Positions 1 to 6,534 of a stretch of DNA of 15,302 nucleotides are shown one piece after another (position 1 is the first letter of the stretch; every line of letters begins with the position of its first letter). The notes under the pieces are model-generated. The model was given only the letters and a program-made list of their open reading frames with translations. It had not been told where the DNA came from and searched no databases. This DNA comes from Actinomycetota bacterium (lineage in GTDB: Bacteria > Actinomycetota > Acidimicrobiia > Spongiisociales > ZC4RG35). The stretch is taken from contig JAKEHF010000111.1 in assembly GCA_022615295.1 (NCBI GenBank), positions 1-15,302 on the forward strand, read 5' to 3'. The position numbers and the translations under genes are program-made.

Positions 1-13
1 AAGTGAGGATTTG

Positions 14-322
14 ATGGCCGACCAGAAGATCCGCATCCGTCTCAAGGCCTACGACCACAACGTGGTCGACGAGTCCTCGAAGAAGATCACCGAGACGGTG
101 CTGCGCACCCAGGCCAAGATCAAGGGGCCGGTGCCCCTGCCCACCGAGGTGCATCGCTATTGCGTCATACGAGGGCCCCACGTCCACAAGGACTCCCGGG
201 AGCACTTCGAGATGCGGATCCACAAGCGGCTGATCGACATCCTCGAGCCCACCCCGAAGACCGTCGACTCCCTGATGCGTCTCGAGCTGCCTGCGGGGGT
301 CGAGGTGGAGATCAAGCTGTGA
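14..322 (+). CDS. rpsJ: 30S ribosomal protein S10
   Basis: S10 is a small-subunit head protein; in E. coli it also acts as NusE in antitermination. The 102-residue product has the usual family length and the hallmark stretches KIRIRLKAYDH near the N-terminus, GPVPLPT around residue 38 and HFEMRIHKR around residue 66. ATG at 14 is chosen over the in-frame TTG at 11 because GAGG at 5-8 sits five bases upstream of it and the family begins MA-x-x-KIRIRL. It is the first gene of the S10 block; only 13 upstream bases are visible, so the operon promoter lies outside the window. Its last codons and stop are part of a 19-bp direct repeat copied again in front of rplC. Confidence 0.98.
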   Translation: MADQKIRIRLKAYDHNVVDESSKKITETVLRTQAKIKGPVPLPTEVHRYCVIRGPHVHKDSREHFEMRIHKRLIDILEPTPKTVDSLMRLELPAGVEVEIKL

Positions 323-324
323 GC
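306..324 (+). repeat. 19-bp direct repeat, copy 1
   Basis: This segment is identical base for base to 401-419. It covers the last five codons and stop of rpsJ, a Shine-Dalgarno GGAG (307-310) and a GTG (319-321) overlapping the rpsJ stop as GTGA. The flanking bases (305 against 400, 325 against 420) differ, so 19 bp is the full exact length. It looks like a target-site or tandem duplication around a 76-bp insert. Confidence 0.9.
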
Positions 325-417
325 GCGACCTATCAGATCGAGTGGGTGCATCTCGCCGTCGGCGGGGGGCCCAGGGGGGTCGTCCCCCCGGGATGTCGTA
401 TGGAGATCAAGCTGTGA
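319..417 (+). CDS. Putative 32-aa coupling mini-ORF between rpsJ and rplC
   Basis: A 33-codon frame starts at GTG 319, overlapping the rpsJ stop by GTGA, and ends at TGA 415-417, overlapping the rplC start (GTG 414) by GTGA. GGAG lies eight bases upstream of its GTG. The conceptual peptide starts MSATYQIEWVH, has a Gly/Pro-rich middle from the G/C hairpin, and ends MEIKL, copying the VEIKL end of S10. It matches no family I know. The frame may simply carry terminating ribosomes through the inserted segment to rplC, with the peptide itself non-functional. Whether it is translated is inference. Confidence 0.35.
   Translation: MSATYQIEWVHLAVGGGPRGVVPPGCRMEIKL
370..392 (+). other. Strong G/C hairpin in the rpsJ-rplC insert
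   Basis: CCC (370-372) plus GGGGGG (374-379) can pair with CCCCCC (384-389) plus GGG (390-392), leaving a TCGT loop and one bulged A at 373. This gives nine G-C pairs. No T-run follows, so it is not a typical intrinsic terminator. It sits 21 bases before the rplC start and could slow ribosomes, protect an RNA end or attenuate expression. Function is unknown. Confidence 0.6.
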
Positions 418-419
418 GC
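401..419 (+). repeat. 19-bp direct repeat, copy 2 (rplC start region)
   Basis: This is the second exact copy of 306-324, offset by 95 bp. It supplies the functional translation start of rplC: GGAG at 402-405, eight bases, then GTG at 414. It also provides the TGA (415-417) that ends the mini-ORF. Because the copy carries both signals, rplC initiation should survive the insertion. Confidence 0.9.
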
Positions 420-1055
420 TCGCAACGGGCGATCCTGGGCACCAAGCTGGGCATGACCCAGGTCTTCGACGAGCAGTCGCGAGCCATACCGGTGACCGTG
501 GTCAAGGCCGGGCCGGTGCAGGTGGTTCAGATCAAGACGCGGGCCAAGGACGGCTACGACGCCATCCAGATCTCCTACGGCGCGGCCAACGGCGCCAACA
601 AGCCGACCGCAGGTCATTACGCCAAGGCGGGGGTGGCGCCGGGTCGTCATCTCGTCGAGCTCCGTGTCGACGACCCAGGCAGCTATGTCCTGGGCCAGGA
701 GATCGGTGTCGCCGAGATCTTCGCGCCCGGAGCCAAGGCGGACGTTTCCGGCGTCACCAAGGGAAAGGGCTTCGCAGGCGTCATGAAACGGCACAACGCC
801 GCCGGTCAGGGAGCCTCACACGGCAATCACAAGAAGCATCGAGCCCCGGGCTCGATCGGTGCCTGCGCGACACCCTCCCGGGTCTTCAAGGGCATGCCCA
901 TGGCGGGCCGTATGGGCTCGGAGAGGGTGACGACGCTCAATCTCGACGTGGTCGGTGTCGACGGTGAGCGGGGGCTCCTCCTCCTCGGTGGTGCGGTCCC
1001 CGGTCCCAGAGGCTCCCTCGTCCTGGTCAGGGAGGCGGTTAAGGGCAATGGCTGA
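414..1055 (+). CDS. rplC: 50S ribosomal protein L3
   Basis: L3 is an early-assembly large-subunit protein reaching toward the peptidyl transferase centre. The 213-residue product has the N-terminal ILGTKLGMTQ, a central GKGFAGVMKRHN and the long finger HRAPGSIGACATPSRVFKG followed by MAGRMG. GTG 414 is chosen because homology begins immediately after it (SSQRAILG) and GGAG lies eight bases upstream. The in-frame GTG at 342 would add 24 Arg/Gly-rich residues encoded by the insert and is not credible. Normally this gene would overlap rpsJ; here 91 bases separate them. Its end overlaps rplD by 8 bases. Confidence 0.97.
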   Translation: MSSQRAILGTKLGMTQVFDEQSRAIPVTVVKAGPVQVVQIKTRAKDGYDAIQISYGAANGANKPTAGHYAKAGVAPGRHLVELRVDDPGSYVLGQEIGVAEIFAPGAKADVSGVTKGKGFAGVMKRHNAAGQGASHGNHKKHRAPGSIGACATPSRVFKGMPMAGRMGSERVTTLNLDVVGVDGERGLLLLGGAVPGPRGSLVLVREAVKGNG

Positions 1056-1725
1056 CGTCAAGGCCCCTCTCTACAGGGCCGACGGCTCCCGGAGCGGGGA
1101 GATCAAACTGGACGCGGAGGTCTTCGGGATCGAGCCGAACCTCGACGTGCTCCACCAGGTGGTCACCGCTCAGCTCGCCGCGGCCCGGAGGGGGACCGCC
1201 AGCTCGAAGACGAGGGGCGAGGTGCGTGGCGGTGGTCGGAAGCCATGGCGCCAAAAGGGCCTGGGCCGGGCGCGGCATGGCTCGATCCGCTCCCCCCAAT
1301 GGACCGGTGGCGGAGTCGCCCATGGGCCCAAGCCCCGTGACTACTCACAGAGCACTCCGAAGAAGATGAAGCGGCTTGCCCTGCGCAGCGCCCTGTCGGC
1401 CCGCGCCTCCGAGGAGGCGGTCAAGGTGGTCGATGAGATCGACTGGGCCCTGCCCAAGACCAAGCAGGCGGCCGCCCTCCTCCACGCCATGGAGGTGCGG
1501 GGCAACACGGTCCTCGTGGTGAGCCAGCTCGACACGGTTGTGGGGAAGTCCTTCCGCAATCTGGCCGATGTCCGTGTCGTCGAGCCCGGCCATCTGAGCG
1601 CCTACGACGTCCTGTGGTCTGACACCATGGTCTTCACCGCCCACACCGTGGGAGCGGTTGGACGCAAGAGCAGCTACGAGATCAGTGACACCGATTTCGT
1701 GCGTGACGATGGCGAGGACCGGTGA
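1048..1725 (+). CDS. rplD: 50S ribosomal protein L4
   Basis: L4 binds 23S rRNA domain I, and its extended loop lines the peptide exit tunnel. In E. coli it also represses the S10 operon; nothing here shows whether that applies. The product has 225 residues, slightly longer than the usual 200-215. The tunnel loop is clear at residues 50-100: TRGEVRGGGRKPWRQKGLG, then ARHGSIRSPQWTGGG and HGPKPRDYS. ATG 1048 is selected because the MADVKAPLY start matches the family. It begins inside the last codons of rplC, an 8-base overlap, so translation is probably coupled. The C-terminus carries an acidic tail ending DDGEDR. Confidence 0.97.
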   Translation: MADVKAPLYRADGSRSGEIKLDAEVFGIEPNLDVLHQVVTAQLAAARRGTASSKTRGEVRGGGRKPWRQKGLGRARHGSIRSPQWTGGGVAHGPKPRDYSQSTPKKMKRLALRSALSARASEEAVKVVDEIDWALPKTKQAAALLHAMEVRGNTVLVVSQLDTVVGKSFRNLADVRVVEPGHLSAYDVLWSDTMVFTAHTVGAVGRKSSYEISDTDFVRDDGEDR

Positions 1726-2012
1726 TGAAGACCTCCCACGACGTGATCCTGGCGCCGATCGTCTCCGAGAAGACCTACGACCAGATCGAGAGACGGAACA
1801 CCTACACCTTCGACGTCGACCCACGGTCGAGCAAGGAGGAGATCAGGGACGCCGTTGAGAAGCTGTTCGAGGTCAAGGTGATCAAGGTCAACACCATGAA
1901 CCGCCAGGGGAAGCGGAAGCGTTTCGGCTACCGGTACGGCAAGCGCAAGGACACCAAACGAGCCATGGTCACCCTGGCCACCGGCGACTCGATCGATTTG
2001 TTCGGAGTCTGA
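1725..2012 (+). CDS. rplW: 50S ribosomal protein L23
   Basis: L23 lies at the exit of the peptide tunnel and is the docking site for trigger factor and the signal recognition particle. The 95-residue product shows the family opening DVILAPIVSEKTYD, the central EIRDAVEKLFEVKVIKVNTMN and the basic loop RQGKRKRFGYRYGKRKDTKRA. ATG 1725 shares its A with the rplD stop (TGATG). An in-frame GTG at 1722 directly precedes it and cannot be excluded. The rplB start follows one base after its stop. Confidence 0.97.
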   Translation: MKTSHDVILAPIVSEKTYDQIERRNTYTFDVDPRSSKEEIRDAVEKLFEVKVIKVNTMNRQGKRKRFGYRYGKRKDTKRAMVTLATGDSIDLFGV

Positions 2013-2013
2013 G

Positions 2014-2847
2014 ATGGCAGTGAAGAAACGCAAACCGACCTCAGCGGGGCGACGCTTCCAGACGGTCTCCGACTTCGCCGAGATCACCACCGACCGTCCC
2101 GAGAAGTCACTCGTCGCCAAGAAGCCGAAGAGTGGCGGGCGCAACACCCAGGGCCGTATCACCTCACGTCATCGTGGGGGTGGCCACAAGCAGCGGTATC
2201 GCTTGATCGATTTCAAGCGGGACAAGGACGGGATCCCCGCTCGGGTGGCGACCATCGAGTACGACCCCGGTCGCAACGCACGTATCGCCCTGCTCAACTA
2301 CGCCGACGGCGAGAAGCGTTACATCCTCGCCCCGCTCGGTGTGAGCGTCGGGGATCGTCTCAGCTCCGGCCACGGCGCCGAGATCAGACCGGGCAATGCC
2401 CTCCCGCTTCGCAACATACCGGCCGGGACCATGGTCCATGCGATAGAGATGAGGCCGGGTGCAGGGGCCAAGCTGGCCCGCTCGGCCGGCGCCAACGTGC
2501 AGCTGATGTCCAAGGAAGGGTCGCTGGCCCTCCTCCGTCTCCCGTCCGGCGAGATGCGTCAGGTTCCGCTCGACTGCCGGGCCACCGTAGGTCAGGTGGG
2601 CAACACCGAGGCCGAGCTGGTCAAGCTGGGCAAGGCGGGGAGGATGCGCTGGAAGGGGGTGCGCCCCCAGACTCGCGGCGTCGCCATGAACCCGATCGAC
2701 CACCCGCTGGGGGGAGGCGAGGGCAAGTCCTCGGGTGGACGTCACCCGGTCAGCCCGTGGGGAAAACCCGAGGGACGGACCCGGAGCAAGAAGAAGGCTT
2801 CCAACAAGTACATCGTGCGGCGCCGCGCGAAGAAGGGACGTCGCTGA
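2014..2847 (+). CDS. rplB: 50S ribosomal protein L2
   Basis: L2 is a highly conserved protein needed for subunit association and peptidyl transferase function. The 277-residue length is normal. It has the N-terminal GRNTQGRITSRHRGGGHK, an OB fold through residues 80-130, the SH3-like part with IPAGTMVHAIEMRPG, and the C-terminal loop MNPIDHP around residues 225-231 followed by HPVSPWGKPEGRTR. The histidine equivalent to E. coli His229 is present (residue 230 here), but the next histidine of the usual DHPHGGGEG motif is leucine (codon CTG, residue 232). The start is ATG one base after the rplW stop. The tail is strongly basic. Confidence 0.98.
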   Translation: MAVKKRKPTSAGRRFQTVSDFAEITTDRPEKSLVAKKPKSGGRNTQGRITSRHRGGGHKQRYRLIDFKRDKDGIPARVATIEYDPGRNARIALLNYADGEKRYILAPLGVSVGDRLSSGHGAEIRPGNALPLRNIPAGTMVHAIEMRPGAGAKLARSAGANVQLMSKEGSLALLRLPSGEMRQVPLDCRATVGQVGNTEAELVKLGKAGRMRWKGVRPQTRGVAMNPIDHPLGGGEGKSSGGRHPVSPWGKPEGRTRSKKKASNKYIVRRRAKKGRR

Positions 2848-3119
2848 TGGCCAGGTCGCTGAGGAAAGGGCCTTTCGTGGACGAGCACCTCGCCAACAAG
2901 GTGGACGAACTCAACCGTAGCGGGCAGAAACGGGTCATCAGGACCTGGTCGCGCCGGTCGACGATCATCCCCGAGATGGTGGGCCACACCATCGCGGTCC
3001 ACGACGGGCGCAAGCACGTCCCGGTCTACATCACCGAGTCCATGGTCGGTCACAAGCTGGGCGAGTTCGCCCCGACCCGGACCTTCCGCGGCCACGCGGA
3101 CAGGGCGTCACGGAGATGA
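2847..3119 (+). CDS. rpsS: 30S ribosomal protein S19
   Basis: S19 is a head protein that pairs with S13 near the A-site finger and tRNA. The 90-residue product contains the diagnostic MARSLRKGPFVDEHL start, TWSRRSTIIPEMVGHTIAVHDGRKHVPVYI and HKLGEFAPTRTFRGH. ATG 2847 overlaps the rplB stop by one base (TGATG). Its own stop overlaps the rplV start by four bases (ATGA). No anomalies are seen. Confidence 0.98.
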   Translation: MARSLRKGPFVDEHLANKVDELNRSGQKRVIRTWSRRSTIIPEMVGHTIAVHDGRKHVPVYITESMVGHKLGEFAPTRTFRGHADRASRR

Positions 3120-3466
3120 GGGTGAGGGCTCACTCGAGGTACGTCCGTCAGTCGCCCTACAAGGTGCGTCGGGTGCTCGACCTGGTGCGGGGTCTCGGAG
3201 TGGAGGAGGCACGGAACGTGCTCCGGCTCACTCCCCGGGCGGCCGCCGAGCCGATCTCGAAGGTGCTGGCGTCGGCGGTGGCCAACGCCGAGCACAACCA
3301 TGCCCTCGACGCCGACGACCTGGTCATCGCCGAGGCCTACGCCAATGAGGGGCCGACGCTCAAGCGCTTCACACCCCGGGCTCGGGGCCGGGCAACCAGC
3401 ATCCACAAGAGAACGTGCCACATCACGATCGTGGTGGCCGAGAGAAACGACGGGAGGGACGACTGA
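3116..3466 (+). CDS. rplV: 50S ribosomal protein L22
   Basis: L22 contacts all 23S domains, and its beta-hairpin reaches the tunnel constriction. The 116-residue product has the family N-terminus RYVRQSPYKVRRVLDLVRG, the helix VLASAVANAEHNHALDADDL and the hairpin GPTLKRFTPRARGRATSIHKRTCHITIVV. The start ATG sits in the rpsS stop (ATGA overlap). The stop shares one base with the rpsC start. The tail RNDGRDD is unremarkable. Confidence 0.97.
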   Translation: MRVRAHSRYVRQSPYKVRRVLDLVRGLGVEEARNVLRLTPRAAAEPISKVLASAVANAEHNHALDADDLVIAEAYANEGPTLKRFTPRARGRATSIHKRTCHITIVVAERNDGRDD

Positions 3467-4413
3467 TGGGTCAGAAGGTCAGCCCCTACTCCTTCCGCAT
3501 CGGCGTGGCCACCGACTGGAAGTCGAAGTGGTTCACCCAGCGGGAGTACGGGGACTTCGTCAACGAGGACTGGCGGATCAGGGACTACCTGAGCCGCGAG
3601 CTGGTCAAGGGGGCGGTGTCACGCATCGACATCGAGCGGACCCGTGACCGTCTCATCGTCGACATCCACACCGCACGACCGGGGGTGGTCATCGGTCGGA
3701 AGGGCGGCGAGGCGGAGCGTCTCCGTGAAGGTCTCGAGAAGATGACCGGACGCCGCATCAAGCTCAACATCAATGAGGTAAAGGACCCCGATCTCGACGC
3801 GGCACTGCTCGCCAGGGGTGTCGCCGACCAGATCGAGAACCGGATCGCCTTCAGGCGCGCCATGAAACGCGCTGTAGCCGCCGCCCTCAAGGCGGGCGCC
3901 GAAGGGGTGAGGGTGGAGTGCAAGGGGCGGCTTGGTGGCGCGGAGATGGGTCGCCGCGAGTGGTATCGGGAGGGCAGGGTCCCTCTGCATACCCTCAGGG
4001 CCGACATCGACTTCGGCACAGCCACGGCCAAAACCACCGTGGGCGCGATCGGTGTAAAGGTGTGGGTGTATCGAGGTGAGGTCGTGGAGACCGGGGTGTC
4101 GGGAGACCGCATCGCCGTCGAGGCCGATCTCGCCACCGGGGGGCCGGCCCGCCGCACCCAGAAGAGTCTCAAGTCACGTGCCGAGGAGGCAGCCGGTGGC
4201 GAAGCCAAGCCGCGCCTCATCGAGGCTGGTGGTGGCAAGAGACCGGTCGAGGCCCCGGGAGAGAAGCCGGGTCGTCGTCTCATCGAGGCCGGTGGTGGGC
4301 GCCGTCCCACCGCTGCCGAGGCCAAGGTGGCCTATGTCTCCGCCCAAGAGGAGCAGAGCGTGGTCCCCGAGCCGGCCGCGGCACCGGAAGAGACCGGTGG
4401 CGAGGAGGAGTGA
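3466..4413 (+). CDS. rpsC: 30S ribosomal protein S3 with long C-terminal tail
   Basis: S3 lines the mRNA entry channel and has helicase activity together with S4 and S5. The N-terminal MGQKVSPYSFRIG, the KH domain with the GXXG loop GRKG (residues 77-80) and the C-terminal domain (GRREWYREGRVPLHTLRADID, residues 162-182) are all intact. The product is 315 residues, longer than the common 210-280. From about residue 228 there is a low-complexity Ala/Gly/Glu/Arg tail in which RLIEAGGG-x-RP occurs twice (250-260 and 271-281), ending in the acidic PEETGGEEE. ATG 3466 shares a base with the rplV stop. rplP follows after four bases. Confidence 0.97.
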   Translation: MGQKVSPYSFRIGVATDWKSKWFTQREYGDFVNEDWRIRDYLSRELVKGAVSRIDIERTRDRLIVDIHTARPGVVIGRKGGEAERLREGLEKMTGRRIKLNINEVKDPDLDAALLARGVADQIENRIAFRRAMKRAVAAALKAGAEGVRVECKGRLGGAEMGRREWYREGRVPLHTLRADIDFGTATAKTTVGAIGVKVWVYRGEVVETGVSGDRIAVEADLATGGPARRTQKSLKSRAEEAAGGEAKPRLIEAGGGKRPVEAPGEKPGRRLIEAGGGRRPTAAEAKVAYVSAQEEQSVVPEPAAAPEETGGEEE

Positions 4414-4417
4414 TCCG

Positions 4418-4831
4418 ATGCTGATGCCGAAACGCACCAAGCATCGCAAGGTGCATCGTGGGCGGCGCACCGGCGTGGCCAAGGGCGGCACCCAGGTGAG
4501 CTTTGGCGAGTATGGGCTGCAGGCGGTGGAGTCGGGCTGGATCACGGCCCGTCAGATCGAGGCGAGCCGTATCGCCATAACCCGCGCCGTTCGGCGTGGC
4601 GGCAAGGTGTGGATCAACATCTTCCCGGACAAGCCGGTCACCCAGAAGCCCGCCGAGACCAGGATGGGCTCGGGCAAGGGGAACCCGGAGTTCTGGGTTG
4701 CGGTGGTCAAGCCGGGTCGAGTCATGTTCGAACTGGCAGGCGTGCCGGAGGATCTGGCCCGTGAGGCGATGAGGAAGGCAGGGCACAAGCTGCCGATAAA
4801 GACCCGCTTCGTCACCAGGGAGGAGCTGTGA
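4418..4831 (+). CDS. rplP: 50S ribosomal protein L16
   Basis: L16 sits near the A-site of the large subunit and organises 23S helices at the tRNA elbow. The 137-residue product begins MLMPKRTKHRKVHRGR, then has GEYGLQAVESGWITARQIEASRIAITR, KVWINIFPDKPVTQKPAETRMGSGKG and FELAGVPEDLAREAMRKAGHKLP, all typical. ATG 4418 is chosen over ATG 4424 because family members begin ML-x-P and a strong GAGGAGGAG at 4402-4410 is well spaced to it. Its stop overlaps the rpmC GTG start by four bases. Confidence 0.98.
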   Translation: MLMPKRTKHRKVHRGRRTGVAKGGTQVSFGEYGLQAVESGWITARQIEASRIAITRAVRRGGKVWINIFPDKPVTQKPAETRMGSGKGNPEFWVAVVKPGRVMFELAGVPEDLAREAMRKAGHKLPIKTRFVTREEL

Positions 4832-5037
4832 GGACTTCGGAGCTCCGTGAGCTGAGCAACGACGAGTTGGCCGAGGCCCTCCTCGAGGCCAAAGAGGAGC
4901 GGTTCAACCTTCGCTTTCAGGTGGCCACCAACCAGCTGGACAACACCGCCCGGCTCGGTTCGGTGCGAAAGGACATCGCCCGCATCCTCACCGTGATGCG
5001 TGAGCGCGAGATGCAATCCGAGGAGAGTGCCCAGTGA
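4828..5037 (+). CDS. rpmC: 50S ribosomal protein L29
   Basis: L29 is a small helical-hairpin protein near the tunnel exit next to L23. The 69-residue product has the expected ELRELSNDELAEALLEAKEERFNLRFQ helix and the second helix NTARLGSVRKDIARILTVMRERE. The start is GTG 4828, overlapping the rplP stop (GTGA). GAGG-type sequence in the last rplP codons (GGGAGGAG at 4818-4825) acts as ribosome binding site. The stop overlaps the rpsQ GTG start in the same way. Confidence 0.96.
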   Translation: MRTSELRELSNDELAEALLEAKEERFNLRFQVATNQLDNTARLGSVRKDIARILTVMREREMQSEESAQ

Positions 5038-5294
5038 CCGAGAACAGAGCCCGCCGCAAGGTGAGGGTCGGCGTCGTGGTCTCCGACAGCAGGGACAAGA
5101 CGGTCACCGTTGTGGTGCCGTCGGCCTCGAAGCACCCCCGCTATGACAAGATCGTTCGTCGCACCACCAAGTTCCATGCCCACGACGAGGCCAACGACGC
5201 CCATGTCGGCGACACGGTGCGGATCATGGAGACCCGGCCGCTCTCCAAGCAGAAGAGGTGGCGCGTGGTCGAGATCGTGGAGCGTGCCAGATGA
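5034..5294 (+). CDS. rpsQ: 30S ribosomal protein S17
   Basis: S17 is a primary-binding OB-fold protein of the small subunit. The 86-residue product shows RRKVRVGVVVSDSRDKTVTVVV, HPRYDKIVRRTTKFHAHDE and the end VGDTVRIMETRPLSKQKRWRVVEIVE, which is the family signature. The GTG start overlaps the rpmC stop by four bases. This is the last gene of the classical S10 block, but it runs straight into rplN with an ATGA overlap, so there is no visible break between the S10 and spc blocks. Confidence 0.97.
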   Translation: MTENRARRKVRVGVVVSDSRDKTVTVVVPSASKHPRYDKIVRRTTKFHAHDEANDAHVGDTVRIMETRPLSKQKRWRVVEIVERAR

Positions 5295-5659
5295 TCCAGC
5301 AGGAGTCCCGTCTCAAGGTGGCCGACAACACCGGCGCCAGGGAGGTGCTCTGCATTCGCGTCCTCGGTGGCTCTTCACGTCGATACGCCGGCATCGGCGA
5401 CATCATCGTCGCCACGGTCAAGGATGCCAGCCCGGGTGGCACCGTCAAGAAGGGCGACGTGGTCAAGGCGGTCGTGGTTCGGACGAGAAAGGAGTCGCGT
5501 CGCCCCGACGGCACCTATATCCGTTTCGACGACAACGCCTGCGTGATCATCGACAACAACTCCCAGCCGCGGGGCACACGGATCTTCGGTCCGGTGGCCC
5601 GGGAGCTACGCGACCGCCGCTTCATGAGGATCGTCTCGCTGGCCCCGGAGGTGCTGTGA
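5291..5659 (+). CDS. rplN: 50S ribosomal protein L14
   Basis: L14 forms intersubunit bridges and is the binding site for the silencing factor RsfS in other bacteria. The 122-residue length is exactly typical. The start MIQQESRLKVADNTGAREV, the central GDIIVATVKDASPGGTVKKGDVVKAVVVRT and the end GPVARELRDRRFMRIVSLAPEVL are canonical. ATG 5291 is preferred to an upstream in-frame GTG at 5258 because homology starts at MIQQ. It overlaps rpsQ by four bases and rplX by one. Confidence 0.98.
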   Translation: MIQQESRLKVADNTGAREVLCIRVLGGSSRRYAGIGDIIVATVKDASPGGTVKKGDVVKAVVVRTRKESRRPDGTYIRFDDNACVIIDNNSQPRGTRIFGPVARELRDRRFMRIVSLAPEVL

Positions 5660-5964
5660 TGAAGCTGAGGGCCGGAGACAAGGTCATGGTCATCGCCGGC
5701 AAGGACGCCGGCAAGGAGTCAAGGATCGCTCGTGTCTATCCGGCGAAGAACAAGGTGCTGGTCGAGGGGGTCAACACTGCCAAACGGCACACCAAGCCGA
5801 CCGGGTCGACGATGCAGGGCGGGATCATCGACCGTGACATGCCGATAGACGCCTCCAACGTGATGATCGTCTGTGACAAGTGTGGTCCGACCAGGATCGG
5901 GCATCGTCTCGACGACACCGGGGGAAAGCACCGTGTTTGTCGCAAGTGTGGAGCCGACCTGTGA
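5659..5964 (+). CDS. rplX: 50S ribosomal protein L24, zinc-ribbon form
   Basis: L24 initiates large-subunit assembly. The 101-residue product has the KOW motif near residues 3-36 (GDKVMVIAGKDAGKESRIARV). It carries two CxxC pairs, Cys72/Cys75 and Cys94/Cys97, as in the many bacterial L24 proteins whose C-terminus forms a zinc-ribbon-like fold. ATG 5659 overlaps the rplN stop by one base. The TGA at 5962-5964 overlaps the rplE GTG start. Zinc binding is inferred from cysteine spacing. Confidence 0.97.
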   Translation: MKLRAGDKVMVIAGKDAGKESRIARVYPAKNKVLVEGVNTAKRHTKPTGSTMQGGIIDRDMPIDASNVMIVCDKCGPTRIGHRLDDTGGKHRVCRKCGADL

Positions 5965-6524
5965 CCTACCAACCGCGTCTCAAGGTTCGTTACCGGGAGG
6001 AGATCGCCCCCAGGCTCAAGGAGCAGCTGGGGCTGTCAAACGTGATGGAGGTCCCCGGTCTGGACAAGATCGTCCTCAACATGGGGCTTGGCGAGGCGAT
6101 CAGTGACAAGAAGGCCATCGATGAGGCGGTCGACGAGTTGGGTCTCATCGCCGGTCAGAAACCGAGGGTAAATCGAGCCCGGAAGTCCATCGCCAACTTC
6201 AAGGTGCGTCAGGGCATGCCCATCGGGGTCTCGGTGACGCTGCGTGGCGCTCGGATGTGGGAGTTCCTCGACAGGCTCCTCGCCGTGGCGATACCGAGGG
6301 TGCGTGACTTCAGAGGGCTGAACCCCAGGGCGTTCGACGGGCGCGGCAACTACAGCGTCGGGGCGTCAGAGCAGCTGATCTTCCCCGAGATCGACTTCGA
6401 CAAGGTGACCACGACGCGTGGGCTCGACATCACGATCGTGACCACCGCCGACAACGACGAGCACGGCAAGGCGTTGCTCGACGCCTTCGGCTTCCCCTTC
6501 CGCAGGGTCGGAGCCGAGGCATGA
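5961..6524 (+). CDS. rplE: 50S ribosomal protein L5
   Basis: L5 binds 5S rRNA and the P-site tRNA elbow in the central protuberance. The 187-residue product has YREEIAPRLKEQLG, VPGLDKIVLNMGLGEA, the GQKPRVNRARKSIANFKVRQGMPIG segment and VRDFRGLNPRAFDGRGNYSVG, all expected. GTG 5961, overlapping the rplX stop (GTGA), is chosen because family homology begins at TYQPRLK. Longer in-frame extensions run through rplX in another frame and are not credible. Ten bases separate it from rpsN. Confidence 0.97.
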   Translation: MTYQPRLKVRYREEIAPRLKEQLGLSNVMEVPGLDKIVLNMGLGEAISDKKAIDEAVDELGLIAGQKPRVNRARKSIANFKVRQGMPIGVSVTLRGARMWEFLDRLLAVAIPRVRDFRGLNPRAFDGRGNYSVGASEQLIFPEIDFDKVTTTRGLDITIVTTADNDEHGKALLDAFGFPFRRVGAEA

Positions 6525-6534
6525 GGAGGGATTG

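Noticed and set aside
370..392. Intrinsic terminator between rpsJ and rplC.
   Set aside because: The hairpin is strong but no T-rich stretch follows (ATGTCGTATGG), and termination here would cut off the essential downstream genes.
342..413. N-terminal extension of L3 from GTG 342.
   Set aside because: The 24 added residues are encoded by the G/C hairpin insert, are Arg/Gly-rich and match no L3. GTG 414 has its own Shine-Dalgarno and homology starts right after it.
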